Source of the DNA: Apricaphanius iberus
Lineage: Eukaryota > Chordata > Actinopteri > Cyprinodontiformes > Aphaniidae
DNA length: 64,000 nucleotides
NCBI GenBank assembly: GCA_028564705.1
Contig: JAPXFQ010000381.1
Span: 228,501-292,500, forward strand
Direction of reading: 5' to 3'
Shown: positions 1 through 12,655 of the stretch, in pieces
Layout: each line of letters opens with the position of its first letter
Numbering within the stretch: the first letter of the stretch is position 1
Translations under genes and position numbers: made by a program
Notes under the pieces: generated by a model
Database searches by the model: none
What the model was told of the DNA's origin: nothing
Seen by the model: only the letters and a program-made list of their open reading frames with translations

Positions 1-140
1 CGATTGGTGGTACTTGGCTTGTTGACCTAGATCAGCTATGCTAGAAAGCGTCGGCTGTGTGAATAAATCCTTCCTCATACACCTAAACCAAACAGACACA
101 GGTACATGCGCATTTCCTGCTTATATCAACACATCTTTAC

Positions 141-1747
141 CAGAAGCTCAGGCACATGGGCTGTGTGGGCGGAGTCAGTGGGAGGCTCTGAAGCCTGAAG
201 CTCCTCCTCCATTGGCCAGGATTCATAGGAGTGACGATGTAGAAACCTATCAGAGATCTTTGTTTCAATGACGTCATAGTGGTGACGGTCTGCTCTAAGC
301 TACCTGGACTGCTTGACTCACCTGAGCTGTTCCCCAGAGTATGATCAGAACTTGGGCCTGTTGATGAAGGAAAGGTGGAACCACTGGTTCTGATCCAATC
401 ACCTTCATCGTCCTGCTGCTGCCTCCAGAAACACAAACCGTCCTCAAAGCTGCAGCTGATCTTCTGCTGGTCTGAAATCAGAATGCAGTAGGTTAAAGAC
501 ATCCAAATGGGTCGGGGTTCTGTACGTGGAACCGGTTCTGTTTGTAAAACTGGGTCGGGGTTCCAAGGTTCTGCACGTGGAACAGAACCGGTTCTGCTTG
601 TAAAACTGGGTCGGGGTTCCAAGGTTCTGCACGTGGAACAGAACCGCTTCTGTTTATGAAACTGGGTCGGAGTTCTGTACGTGGAACAGAACCGGTTCTG
701 TTTATGAAACTGGGTCGGAGTTCTGTACGTGGAACAGAACCGGTTCTGTTTATGAAACTGTGTCGGAGTTCTGTACTTGGAACAGAACCGGTTCTGTTTA
801 TGAAACTGTGTTGGAGTTCTGTACGTGGAACAGAACCGGTTCTGTTTGTAAAACTGGGTCGGGGTTCCAAGGTTCTGCACGTGGAACAGAACCGGTTCTG
901 TTTATGAAACTGGGTCGGAGTTCTGTACGTGGAACAGAACCGGTTCTGTTTATGAAACTGGGTCGGAGTTCTGTACTTGGAACAGAACCGGTTCTGGTTC
1001 TATTCGGGACTTACTGGACAGGCCGGAAGTGTTGACTGCTCTGTAGGAACCTCTAAACCCTGATAGGCTGTTGAAATAATCAGTTGTAAACTCCACAGTT
1101 GATTGGTCGGTCATCATCCACACAGTACCAGGGGGGGCGGAGCCTGAGAGTTCACCTGCCAATCAGAGAAGCAGTAGAGTGTAACAGCTGCTTAGTCACA
1201 GAGGGAAACACTGAGAGGTGTGTTGCTGGTCCACCAGAACCTTCCTGAGGTTCCCTGACTGAGACTTTGATCTGTCTGACCTCTGACCTCCTACCTGTCA
1301 GAACTTTGTTTGGACCTACTCCTTCAAACAGCCTCAGGACATCAACGTTTGCTTCCGTCTCAAACTGTTGGAACTTCATCTCAACTGAAAGTCCCCTGCT
1401 GACCCTGAATGCATCATGACAGGAGATAAAACACATCATTCCAAACAGAACCCAGCAGAACCCAGCAGAACCCGTGTTCATGTATTGGACCTGATGATCC
1501 AGCGGCAGAAGATGCTGTTGTTATACGTCTCAGACTCTGATGACCTGAAGGATCCGCTCGACCCCTCCAACATGAACTGTCCATCACATGCCGTTGCTAG
1601 GGAGACACAGGAAGTGACATCAGCACCTGAAGCTAAAGTAGCCCTGCCGTCAGCTGGGCCCCAACGACCAGAACCTCTTTAATCACCAGTAACTGTGGTA
1701 CCAAACGTCTAGCAGCTCATCCAACGGGGTCACATTGGTTAAATATG

Positions 1748-1797
<50 letters not shown>

Positions 1798-4700
1798 TTC
1801 AACTTCTGCATCAGTTCTATTGCTCTTTCTGTGTCTCTGTTCTGTATTCTCCAAACCCCAGACGGTCTCAGCAGATGACCGCTTATGCTGAGCCTGGTTC
1901 TGCCGGAGGTTTCTTCCTGTTAAAAGGGAGTTTTTCCTTTCCACTGTCGCTTCATGCTTGCTCAGTATGAGGGATTGCTGAGAATTACACGACCTAATCT
2001 TCTGTGGTTCCTTAATTTCTACATTAAACATTGTATTGTAATAACTCTTGTTGTAAAGTGCCTTGAGATGATATCTGTTGTGTATTATTATTATTATTAT
2101 TATTAATAATACTAATACATTTTATTTGAAAGCGCCTTTCAGGACACCCAAGGACACTGTACAAATCAGCAAACATAAAAATTCAAAATACACATAAAAC
2201 ATCAGAACAAGTTAAAACAAGGTGCAATATGATAAGGTATATGCATCACTGAGTGATATAAGACAAACGGAACAGATAAGTTTGGAGTCTGGATTTGAAT
2301 AGATGGAGAAAATCTATGGCATGGAGGTCGGGGGGGGGAGAACTCCAGAGCGGGGGGGGGGCAGAGTGGCTGAATGCTCTGTGCCCCATGGTCACGAGTT
2401 TAACGGGTGGAACAGAGAGCTGGAGAGTAGAGGAGGAGCGGAGTCTGCGTGCTGGAGTGGCAGCATGAAGAAGGTCAGAGATGTAGGAAGGGGCCAGGTT
2501 ATGAAGGGCTTTAAATGTAATGAGGAGTATTTTAAAGTGGATTCTTTGCTTTATGGGAGGCCAGTGGAGTTGTTGCAGAGTAGGGGTGGTGAAAGGTCGG
2601 AGTCTGGGTTATGATGCGAGCAGCAGAGTTATGGAGGAGCTGCAGTTTCTGGAGGGATTTATTGGGAAGACCAAAGAGAAGTGAACTGCAGTAATCGATC
2701 CAAGAGGTGAAGAGGCTGTGTACGAGGATAGCAGTGGTGTGGGGGGTGAGTGAGGGACGGAGACGAGAGGTATTGAAGCCCAGGGGAAAGAGAAACGGAT
2801 GAGTTATTAATGACTGTTGAAGAGCATTTGGATTTGGAGAGAATGGAGGGGGTACCAATAAGAAGGACTTCTGTTTTGGAACTGTTAGTTGGACCAGTTA
2901 GTTGGACCAGTCCCAGCCTGGTCAGCGGCGAGCATGAACTGATGAAGCCTCTTGGATAAGAGGTGAAACGTCTTCCAAGACAAATTACCAAGTCCAGTTG
3001 CGTTTGATTGAAATTTCCTTGAGATAACCATGACCTGGATGAATGAGAATATTCACAGGCCTGTTATGATTGAGAAAATTTGCAGAGAACAGAATGAATT
3101 TCTTGTAAGAAGAGAGGGGGGGCGGGACTCGGGTGGTTTAGTGAAGAGGTAGAGCTGGGTGTCATCGGCATAGCAGTGAAAAGGAATATTGTATTTACGG
3201 AAAATGTGACCGATCGGGAGAATGTAAATGATGACGAGGAGGGGTCCCAGGACAGAGCCCTGAGGGACACCAGCAGAACGGAGGACGGAAGCCTGATTGA
3301 AAATGCTCATGAATATAATTTGGTAGCCACAGATTTTTCTAGGATTTTGGAAACAAAGTGAAGGTTTGAAATAGGATGAAGGTTATTGAAGTTAGTGGGA
3401 TCCAAGCCAGGTTTTATCAGGATGGGTGTGATTATGGCTGTTTTGAATGACTGAGGGACAATACCAGAGATGAGGGATGAATGGATAATGTTAGTGATGA
3501 GGGGAGCTAGAGAAGGAAGACAGGATTTTACAAGAGTAGTGGGGAGGGGATCAAGCTGACAGGTCTAGGGTTTAGATTTACAGATGAGTTCTGAAACATC
3601 TTGGATGGAGGGAAGTTAGAAAATGAGGCTGTTATGGGTAAATAAGGGAGGGGAAAGTCCACTCCAGGGGCTGCAGCTCCACATGAGGTCAGGTCTTGGT
3701 GGATATCAGAAATTTTGGAGACAAAAATGGACATGAGAGATATGCAGAAGTCAGAGGATTGTATGTGATGGGGAAGAGAATCAGGGGCTTTCATTATATG
3801 GGTGAGGAGTGAGAAAAGGGTTTTGGAACTATGTCGATTTGAGCGAATTAAACCAGGATAGTAGGCAGATTTGGCAAAGGAGAGATGATTCTTGTATTGA
3901 ATAACATGGTTATTGTACATTTCTTTATGTATAGTGAGACGAGCTCAAGTTGGCGTCCTTTAGATTTGAGATTACGGAGGGCAGGGGTGACCCAGGGTGC
4001 AGAGCGAGCGAAGGAGACAGATCTGGACTTCAGCGGAGCATGGGTGTCCAAGCGATTATGGAGTGTGCTGTTATATGGAGGACCAGAGCATCCGGAGAGC
4101 ATTAGGGATAAATACTGAGGAGGTTATTGATGTGTGAGGAGAAGGTGGGAATGTTTATGATTTTAGAGAAGGTGAGATTGATGTTAAAAGTAATGAGGAC
4201 ATGGTCGGAGTAAGAAAGGGAATGAGGTTTAAGGACCGATACCTGAGCAACAAACCAAGTCCAAAATGGGATTTTTGCAGGGAGTTGGGAAATGTATAAA
4301 TTGTTGCAAACCAAAACTGTCCAAGCAGAATGAGAGAGGATTATTGGCATTGTCCATATGAATATTAAAATCACCAAGAAGAAATGCAAGTTTGCAACGC
4401 GCACAACTTGGGTATATCACAACCATCTATCAGCCGATCAATCCACCAAACTCTCAAAGCGCTCTGTCGACCACACATTATCCAACAATTCATCCGTTTC
4501 CCATTAGACATCCAGCATCGAATTAAAGCCAATTACATGGCGATTGCCGGTATGCCGGGGGTGCACAAAGAAGAAAACGTGCACGTCTTCCCATTTATTC
4601 AACATATGTAGGGATGCTTATATGACGGACGTCGCCTACCTGTTGCAGCAGCATCCTTTTTATAAGCGGCGATCTCGAGCCGACACTGGGACTGTAGAGA

Positions 4701-7700
4701 ATACCATCTCTTCTCAAAGTCTTCTGCCGTTCCAGACACCGCTGGATAAGATGCATTTATGTTTCTGCTAATTTCCACCCATGCCTCCCTTTTCTTCTTA
4801 TTCATAATCCCGGCTCCAAATCGCCCTTTGAGGACCGTCCTCCTCTCCAGTACCAACTGTGCCAGTAGTAATAATTGGTCCTGTGACCAGTTAGGTTTCC
4901 TTGTTCTTTTCTCGCCACTTATTTTCAGTTCATGAGGTGCTTTTCATGGTAGTGGGGGGGGGGTCTATTTAAGATGTGGCTGATGTGCTCATTAGACAGT
5001 CTAATTGTTTACAGCCTCCTTGCAATCACTCCCTTAATATGATGCATCCATCCATCCATTATCTATACCGCTTTCATCCAATTCAGGGTCGCGTGGAGGG
5101 GGGGGGGGGCTGGAGCTCATCCCAGCTATCATCAGGCGTTAGGCAGGGTAATATGATGCATTTCACGTTTTTTCGTTTTTAAACTTCCCCCTCTCTGTAA
5201 GTAGGCTGTTGTGTGTAAGCTGTATAAAGTGTGAGTCTCGTTTCCGACACAAATATCTCATCATGCATTATTTCTGCTATTTGCGATGTTCATAATGACG
5301 CTTTTATCGACATTGAAGTTTTCCATTTCCTGGTTTCACACGTGTCATTGAACAACGAATCACGCTCCTGTCCGTCTATTTACTCACACATAGGAAATGA
5401 CGGTTTCCATAGCAACGGGACGTCACTCTTAGCTTACTTTTAGGGATTTGTCCTACGTAAAAGTAGCTCTTAGTGCGTTCGTGAATAGGTTTTAGACGAC
5501 AACTCCTACGTAAGACCTTTTAGCGCGAGTTAGGAGTAACACCTAGTGGTAAGATAAGAGTCTTTGTGAATACGACCCCTGGTAGTTAGGGAATAAGAAA
5601 CACAATATGCTAACAGAATAACTTGTTAACTACTATCATTATCACTATAATAATCATTATCTGTGAGAGTAATTTTCTAAACAAGTTTTTATGCATGTCC
5701 AGGAGCTTTATAGATCTAAATTACACACATTTGGAAAATACAGTAATGTCTAAATGACCCAAACCAACCTGCTGGGATTTCTTAGATAGGAAACTTTAAA
5801 CTGATAATGAACTGAAGGATTAATTGTAATATATTTATGATTGAACTGAAAATAACTTCTCTTGTAAAGTGAGTACAGATGAAATAAACTGAACTGACCG
5901 CAGGAAAATGGAGCTTCATCAGACGAGTCTGAACAGTGGGGGACTCCATCACAAAGCCAGTCGGTTGGAACACACATGGACCCATCAGAACATGTGGTCT
6001 GACCCGGAGGGCAGCTCACTGCAAGACAAGGATCCATTAGAGACTGAACAGAACCATCAGAAACCAGCTGCTTCTCTACACCCCATGTTCAGGCATTAAG
6101 CTTTCTAACCAAACACTCTCTGGACCTCTACTTTCTGGATATATATCAAACACAATCATAATAATAATGATAATATGATGTAATATGTATCTCAGGTGTA
6201 AGAGAGCACCTAAAAAAAACTCACCAGCTGTAGGGGTGTGGCTTGTGGCTGCAGGTGTCGTCTGTTCAGGTTTCTCTGTGGAACACAAACACCTGGTGGT
6301 TGGTTTGAGGAAATCAAACTCAACAAGTTTGGATACATTTCCTCCAGGATGGAAAATATAGACGCCCGTAAACCAGGAAAAATGTAGATAAGAGAAAGCA
6401 TCTGATCCAGATTCCTGTTTTCCAGTTTTAGCTGATTAAACTTTCTACTTCCTGGTGTCAGTAAAGACGGAAACTTTTCCTCTGTAATCCAAAATCAAAG
6501 TCTAAGCATGGATCTGGTCAGCTGGTCACTAAATGCAGTTCATCAAATCTTTTCGGATCAAAGAGTGGGTCCTGGGGAAACTCCTGACCTGGTGGATTGT
6601 GTCTGAGAGGGTAAATGATGGGTTCCTCTTTAGACGAGCTGGAACATATTTATATATTTGGATTTATAATAACAGGTTTTCTGCTGTTTGGAGCTGGTGG
6701 ATTTCTATTCTACACTAAACATGACAGAACGGATCAGCCAAGTAATGGACCCAGCAGACGTAGACGATGATCAGGAATGGAAAAGATTGCCGCTAACAGT
6801 CGGGTTGATTTCAGGCACCATGGCTGGTAAATTGGACCACAGAACCAGCCTGGGAGCAGCAGAACAAACTATTGTCCTCTCACTGTGATTTCGTCCTCAT
6901 TTTGAGCAACTAGGTTAGGAGGAAATGCTAGACGAAGCAGAGGATCAGTGCCATCAGGCTAATTTGGAGTTTTCCTGCATACCACCCTCTTTGCCCTCAT
7001 CCTTCCGTGTTCCAGGCTGTTTGTTTCCAAGTAATCACCAAGTGACAGCTCATCTTCCTCTCCAGCCAGGGTGTCTGGGGAAACACGCTTCTGGCTTCTA
7101 CGTCCCACTGAGGGTCCTCTACGCCTAACGTGGCTCCTCATTTCCATTTTGTGTCCGTAACATGACGACTCCAGCTTCTCTGGGTGTTCATGAAGATGGA
7201 TGCTCTTCCTCACCACAAACACGATCACAGACTCTCCCTCCTTGATTTCAGCTCCTGCTCCTCCCTCCCGCTCCATCAGCAGAAGAAGCGCTGCGCTGAT
7301 CAGCCGCATTCTCTGACATTGTGACTGTCTGAAATGTGCTTCCAGCTTCTTTCTTTGTACCTCCGCTATGAGGCTGAGATGTTCCTTTCTCCTCCTCATC
7401 CTCCCTGACCTCTGAACCCCTGATCTGCATATGGAGCGCTGCTGCTGCTACAGTTGGTCCTGTGTGTAAATCTGTTGATTTTTTGACTCTCAGACGGATT
7501 AAACTGAAAAATTTCCTCTCAGCGAAGAATAAATTGAGAACTAAAGAGTTCTTATTTTCTTCTCAGGTTTTGATGATGAAAGTGACCTGCAAACAGGATG
7601 TGACATCACTGATTTACCTGTGATCTGGATGCTGTTGATATCAATCACCAAAGCCCCTCCCCCTGCCACCTGAAGCCCCGCCCCCAGTTGTTGCTCCACC

Positions 7701-8400
7701 TCCTTTGTGTCAATCAGTTGACTGAACCTCAGGTCAAAGTTCACCACCACGCTGCCAGGACTGCAGATGGATCAGAACCAAACTTCAGATTACTGATAAT
7801 CAAACTGCTCAATAAATGTGATGATTAATGAGATCATTAGAGGTTCTACTGGTTTATGGATCAGTGATGGATCTGAGGTCTGACCTGAAGTCTTGGACCC
7901 CACAGGACCAGTAGAACCGCTGCAGGTCGCTGAAACTGAACGCCTCAGATACCTATCGACCAATCAGAGCCCAGACAGTCATCAGCTGACCACTCCCACC
8001 TGATCTGAGGTGAAGCTTCCAGGTTATTATAGTAAGTTCTGGTTCTGGTTCTGGTTCTGTGAACCTTCACAATAAAAGCCTCTTTGTTCTCACCAGCTGC
8101 TGAAGGTCAAAGGCCAGGGATTTAAACCTCAGACTGCTGGAGTTTCTCAGCTCCTCGGAGAACTCCACTCCCGCTGTGATCACCATCTGACCCGACAACT
8201 GCACAGGTTCACCCGCACCTGCACGCATCATCAATGACATCATCAGTGCTACACCTGCTGACCGTGTGACAGAAACCCGACTGCTCACCTTTTGGCTTCA
8301 GGCCGAACCAAGAACCGACGATCAGGCCGATGCAACAGGCGATGAGAAGGGATGAGATGATGGAGAGGAGCGTCTCCAGAGAGGACAGGCGGCGAGACAT
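141..8400 (-). CDS. tmprss15: Enteropeptidase (TMPRSS15), N-terminal 410 codons; 3' part lies beyond the left edge
   Basis: Type II membrane serine protease of the intestinal brush border that converts trypsinogen to trypsin. Eleven exons join in perfect phase: 8289-8400, 8094-8218, 7885-7952, 7618-7760, 6225-6275, 5899-6018, 1491-1596, 1295-1404, 1015-1155, 322-471, 141-246. The module order is that of enteropeptidase: short cytosolic tail and TM (about residues 10-33), SEA (38-149; [15 protein letters not shown]), Thr/Pro linker, LDLa with six Cys and CSDSSDE, CUB ([22 protein letters not shown]), then MAM ([19 protein letters not shown]-like SDHTLGN). The start ATG at 8400 directly precedes the TM segment, as in mammals. 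The second CUB, second LDLa, SRCR and protease domains must lie left of position 1. No frameshift or stop was seen in the eleven exons, so the gene looks functional. The family assignment is based on remembered mammalian sequence and is strong. Confidence 0.94.
511..1003 (+). repeat. Minisatellite, 48/54-bp units, in a tmprss15 intron
   Basis: About ten tandem copies of a unit containing GGAACAGAACCGGTTCTG and GTCGGAGTTCTGTAC occur in a 48-bp form and a 54-bp form with GGTTCCAAGGTTCTGC. The array lies in the intron between the CUB exon 1015-1155 and the MAM exon 322-471 and begins about 12 bp past the splice donor. Each unit contains the inverted repeat AGAACCGGTTCT. Confidence 0.9.
1748..1796 (+). 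repeat. (ATT)n microsatellite
   Basis: Pure ATT repeats at the border of a dispersed element. A second short (ATT)n tract lies at 2085-2105. Confidence 0.9.
1797..2085 (-). repeat. Dispersed repeat related to 59400-59740
   Basis: Contains TCTTCCTGTTAAAAGGGAGT, then a stretch reading ...TTGCTCAGTATGAGGGATTG and GTAAAGTGCCTTGAGATGAT. The reverse complement of the same motifs occurs at 59390-59740, so this is an interspersed family, present twice in opposite orientations in this window. Position in tmprss15: intron between exons 5899-6018 and 1491-1596. Confidence 0.7.
2106..4385 (-). mobile_element. L2-clade LINE fragment (endonuclease end and reverse transcriptase), degenerate
   Basis: Minus-strand fragments include the end of an endonuclease ([11 protein letters not shown], 4229-4426) and reverse transcriptase motifs [10 protein letters not shown] and [12 protein letters not shown] (3053-3310). 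The 3' end at about 2110-2170 has the usual fish L2 tail (TTTATTTGAAAGCGCCTTTC). Many stops and frameshifts make it inactive. It lies in a tmprss15 intron. Confidence 0.8.
4386..5579 (+). mobile_element. PIF/Harbinger DNA transposon remnant
   Basis: The plus strand has a transposase N-terminal fragment ([15 protein letters not shown]...IRFP, 4384-4611). The convergent minus strand (4856-4599) has a Myb/SANT-like fragment ([25 protein letters not shown]), the two-gene layout of Harbinger elements. The right end at about 5540-5579 (TCTTTGTGAATACGACCCC) looks like the terminal inverted repeat. The left end abuts the L2 and seems truncated. A small RTE tail is inserted inside. Confidence 0.7.
5048..5148 (-). 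mobile_element. 5'-truncated RTE/Rex3-type LINE tail with 13-bp target duplication
   Basis: A 101-bp insertion, read on the minus strand, ends in GATGGATGG after a GCGACCCTGAATTGG-type 3' end, like the Rex3 3' end at 48.3 kb. It is flanked by identical TAATATGATGCAT copies at 5035-5047 and 5149-5161, a clear target-site duplication inside the Harbinger remnant. Confidence 0.8.
6280..7615. other. tmprss15 intron between exons 4 and 5, no recognised gene
   Basis: No exon of tmprss15 and no conserved domain was recognised. A 146-codon minus-strand ORF (6959-7399) rich in Arg/Glu/Lys ([17 protein letters not shown]) resembles no family I can name. It may be a degenerate transposon ORF. Confidence 0.4.
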
Positions 8401-9148
8401 CCTGCTTCACCTTCATTCAGGTCAATAAGGCTGGAGTACAATTCCAGCTACTTTAAACCAGAACTACTTTAAAGCAACATGATGAATTTAGCCTTAACGC
8501 TACCTAGAGATTCTTCCCAGAATGCTCTCTGTCTGACCCTATAAGAAAATAAGCGCTGATTCCTGCCTAGCCGGGTTCACTGTAAACCATTTCTCCTGTT
8601 TGTGGATTTTTCCATGGATCATCTCTGATACACTATAGCTGCTGGCCAATCCAGGAGCAGCAATTACTTACTTTGCTGCTGATTGGCTGAAATCCAAAGA
8701 GTGTAGACAAGGTAAGTTGTAGATGTTAGCTTCTGTGTTAATGCTTTCCAGTATCTAATAATGTATATAAAGCTATATTTGGTGGATGAACTATTAAAAT
8801 AAGCAGAAGTGTTTTTAGAGGAGGTCTGATTTGTTTAGAGATATTAGCCGTCGCTAACCGATGCAAATACAGGGCGATTTGACAGAATTACATTAAAAGA
8901 ATCATTTTTGTATAAATGATCTAAAAAATTTTACTCTTAATAATCAAAATGATTTATTTATGTGCAATAATTTGTTTTTTCAGTATCCAATGATAACTAT
9001 ATTGTTTTCATTTGTTGTAAATACACGGTCAAACATATTTATGTCTACGAAATAAACATGAAATCTTTATATTTTTCTTCACAGAAACCCTATTAATATT
9101 CATATTAAAGATGATTTAGTCATAAAAAGAAGCATTTTCTGGTGTTAC

Positions 9149-9316
9149 CTGCTGCAGATGTCGATTCAGCTCTTGGTCCTGCTGAGACGTCAGGAAGCTG
9201 CTCTGATCTGGATCCTCTGACTGCAGAACTTTTATCAAGCTCTTATTGATTACTGACTCATCAGAAATCAATGCTGCTGATAAAAGGAAGAACAGGAAGC
9301 TTTGGTTCGACTTCAT
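9149..9316 (-). CDS. Orphan first coding exon with a signal peptide, gene unknown
   Basis: An ATG-initiated reading frame begins with a lysine and then a hydrophobic run (MKSNQSFLFFLLSAALISDE) typical of a secretory signal. It continues with a Ser/Gln/Asp-rich stretch and ends in LNRHLQQ at a good splice donor (CAG|GTAACA, phase 0). It lies 750 bp upstream of the tmprss15 start on the same strand. No matching downstream exon was found between 9149 and 8400, and no phase-compatible acceptor joins it to tmprss15 exon 1. It could be exon 1 of an unrecognised small secreted protein, an alternative tmprss15 leader, or a chance ORF. The Kozak context is weak (C at -3). I do not recognise the family. 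Confidence 0.3.
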
Positions 9317-9319
9317 CAG

Positions 9320-10760
9320 ACCGTTTCAGGTTCTGAAGTAGCATCCAGGACCCCAGACATGGCAAACATCAGAACATGTCGTCCAAACAGATTCAGACCC
9401 CTGTAGGAGACTTCTGGTCTTCTAACCTCTGCAGGACACACCAACTTCTCTCTGTATGCTAACGTCTGCCACTGTTTGTTGTTTATCTAAATCTAAAGTC
9501 CAGCAGCTGTAAAGCTGTCATATAATAAGGCTCCACCCCCTGCCCCCACCTGGTTCTACCTGTGGAGCTACATGTTGATTAATGGGGAATAAACCTGATA
9601 AAAGCAGACTGAGAGACGTCTCCTGATGATTATTGTTCTGTTTTTCTCCCCATTGGGTTATTGATCGGTACCTGTTCACAGATACACACCTGAGAGGGTT
9701 CAGAACATGGTGGAGCTACAGGCTGTGGTCTTCTGACTCCTGCAGGTGCATCATGGTAGAGACTCTCTGAGAACGTCAACGTTTCAGATGTTTCTACGTG
9801 TTAACTCATGTATGCTGCCTCTTGGTAAGGCCTCGCTCCAAAAACGGCTTCTATCTCATGGGACTTCCTGGTAAAAAAAAACAAAATAATATAATAATAA
9901 AACCATCTTAAAGCTGCTGGACTTTCTGTAATCTGCTGCTTTCTTCCAGGAAACATTCCTGGTTTTATCTTATCAACTGGTAGAACCAACTGTTGTTCCT
10001 GCAAATCAATCATGGTTGGACTCCTGGTTCTCAGAGCCGTGACTCAGTTTCCTGATTAACAGATGGTCCAAAAGTTTTACTGAACCAAAACCCAAATAAT
10101 GGTCAGGTTCCTACCTGATCTCTGACAGTCCCTCTACAGACCAATGGTGAAGCTCTTTCTCCTCCTATGGACCATTTGTGAAGGTCTTTGTCCTTTTACA
10201 GACCACTGGTGGGCTTTGGTCACAGATTCAGCTGTGCTTATGAAATCGGAAAGGCTTCCAGAACTTGATTCGTTACCGTTATGGTGAAAAGCGACCTTCA
10301 GGGCATCAGAAACATTTTTAGAATTGGTGAAACAGATGTTCAGGTTGTGAAACAACCCAAAACCTCAGCCTAAACGTATTATAGTATTATTTGTATAGAA
10401 GATTTCTTAAGAATATCCAAAGAAAAAACACCTTAAAAAAAGTTTGTTCATCTGAGTTTATTCCAGAAGATCAGAATCCATCTCTGGCGAGATCCTCAGA
10501 ATGTCTGAGAACTAACTGATGGTCAAACATTTGATGTGGAGAACAGACCTAGACTCTAATTACCTGTTCCCTTTATGACATGATATGATTCAAACATCAC
10601 AAACAGGATTTTTAACGTGGTACATTGAACATGTTTAATATAATCCAGGAGGAACAACGTTTGGAGTTTTACCTCCATCACCAAACAACCTGAGACCAGA
10701 GCACAAGGGAAAAAAAATCACCCAAATTAGACACAATGATTCATTTTCTAAAAACATAAA
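9320..10760. other. Intergenic, no gene recognised
   Basis: AT-rich unique-looking sequence between the orphan signal exon and the L2. A TATA-like motif on the minus strand lies at about 9520-9530. Only short uninformative ORFs were seen. Confidence 0.4.
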
Positions 10761-10764
10761 GCAA

Positions 10765-12540
10765 AGCAAGGAAATTTATTTTTATAGCACACTTTCAACG
10801 CAAGGCAATTCAAGGCGCTTTACATGATTAAGATTGGAACAAAGCATAAATCAGTTTGATGATTAAAATACAAGAAAGCAATTACAATAATACAATAATC
10901 AAGACAATAATTATATTAAAATTTCAAGACAAGCAGGAAAAAAAAACATTAAAATACAAGAAAGCATTTACAGTAATCACGACTATCATTTGGTAAAAAT
11001 TAAAAACAAGCAAGTAAAAACAGTTACTCATAAGCGAGTCTAAATATCTAAGTTTTTATTTTAGACTTAAAAGAGTTCAGTGTCTCTGCAGCTTTACTTT
11101 CTCCTGGTAGTTTGTTCCAGATTTGAGGAGCATAGAAACTAAAAGCTGCTTCTCCATGTTTGGTTCTGATTCTAGGGATGATCAGTAAACTAGAGATGGA
11201 GGACCTGAGTGATCTGGATGGTTTGTACCATAATAGCAGATCTCTAATGTACTCTGGTGCTAAACCGTTCAATGATTTATAAACTAGTAGGAGTATTTAG
11301 AAGTTTATTCTCTGAGCTACAGGGAGCCAGAGGAAGGACTTTAGAACTGGGGTTCTACTTTCCTGGTTCTAGTGAGAACACGAGCAGCAGCGTTCTGGAT
11401 CAGCTGCAGCTGTCTGATTGACTTTTTAGGTAGACCTGTGAAGATACTGTTACAGTAATCATAAACGCATGGATGAGTTTTTCTAGGTCTCCTTGTGTCA
11501 TCAGTCCTTTAATCCTAGAAATGTTCCTCAGCTGATAGAAAGCTGACCTTGTTATTGCCTTTATGTGACCTTGGAGGTTCTGGTCTGAGTCCATTATTAC
11601 ACCTAGATTTCTGGCCTGGTTGATGGTTTCTAGCTGGGCCTGTTTAAACTGATTACTGATATGTAGTCGATCTTTTTTGGTTCCAAAGATACGTACTTCA
11701 GTTTGTTTTTGTTCAGTTGGAGGAAATTGTTGGACATCCAGTTGTTAATTTGCTCAATGCATTTATTGAGGATTTGGACGGGTTCAACATCACCTGGTGA
11801 CATTAAGATATAAAGCTGAGTGTCATCAGCATAGATGTGGTAGTTAACATTGTTGGTGGTTATAATCTGGCTTAGTGGGAGCATGTAGATGCTAAATAGG
11901 AGGGGCCCTAGGATGGAGCCCTGGGGGACCCCACATGTGATTTCTGTGTTTTGTGATGAGAACTGGCTAATCGACACAAAGAAGTTCCTGTTCTTAAGGT
12001 AGGATTTGAACCAGTCGAGTACTGTACCAGAGAGTCCGACCCAGTTCTCTAGACGTTCCAGTAATAGATCATGATCAACGGTGTCAAACGCAGCACTGAG
12101 GTCTAATAGTACCGGTACTGTGGTTTTAACACGGTCAGTATTTGTATGGATATCATTGAAAACTTTGATGAGGGCTGTCTCTGTACTTTGGTACCTACGG
12201 AAACCAGACTGATAAATATCAAAGCGGTTGTTTATTGCTAGGAAGCTATTTAATTGTTACACATTTTTTCAATAATTTTATTGATAAATGGGAGATTAGA
12301 GATTGGTCTGTAGTTTTGCATCAAAGTGCTGTCTAGGTTCTTCTTCTTTGATATTGGTTTGATTACTGCTGTTTTTAAGGCTTTGGGGAAAAACACCTGA
12401 TAGGAGGGATAAGTTAATTATTGTGATCAGATCTGATCTGATGGCTGGGAGGAGCTTTTTAAGGTAATAAATGGTCCTTGGTTTCAGACTGATGACTTTA
12501 CCCAGGTGAACCACTTGATTCGACAGGGATCTCAACTACA
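10765..12540 (-). mobile_element. L2-clade LINE fragment (reverse transcriptase), degenerate
   Basis: The minus strand encodes GVPQGSILGPLLFSIYMLPL and [12 protein letters not shown] (11630-11977), with upstream RT pieces to about 12535 and a C-terminal piece (YIRDLLLWYKPSRSLRS, 11048-11272). The 3' tail at 10765-10830 (TTTATTTTTATAGCACACTT) is typical of fish L2. Frameshifts make it inactive. It sits between csf1r and tmprss15. Confidence 0.85.
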
Positions 12541-12649
12541 GACCTATGTCTAAACGACCCTTTCATCAGAATTGTTCGAGATCCAACGGCATTAATAGAA
12601 AGTTCTGGTCTGATTTTGACTCTGGCCATAGCTCAGAAACAGGTTGCCA

Positions 12650-12655
12650 TTTATT
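12650..12655 (-). terminator. csf1r: Candidate csf1r polyadenylation signal
   Basis: The minus strand reads AATAAA about 590 bp downstream of the csf1r stop (13246-13248). No nearer canonical hexamer was seen, so 12.65-13.25 kb may be 3' UTR. It could instead belong to flanking repeat sequence. Confidence 0.3.

Noticed and set aside
8289..9316. Joining the 9149-9316 signal exon to tmprss15 exon 1
   Set aside because: The only AG near 8400 would give the wrong phase, and enteropeptidase is a type II membrane protein whose own ATG at 8400 fits.
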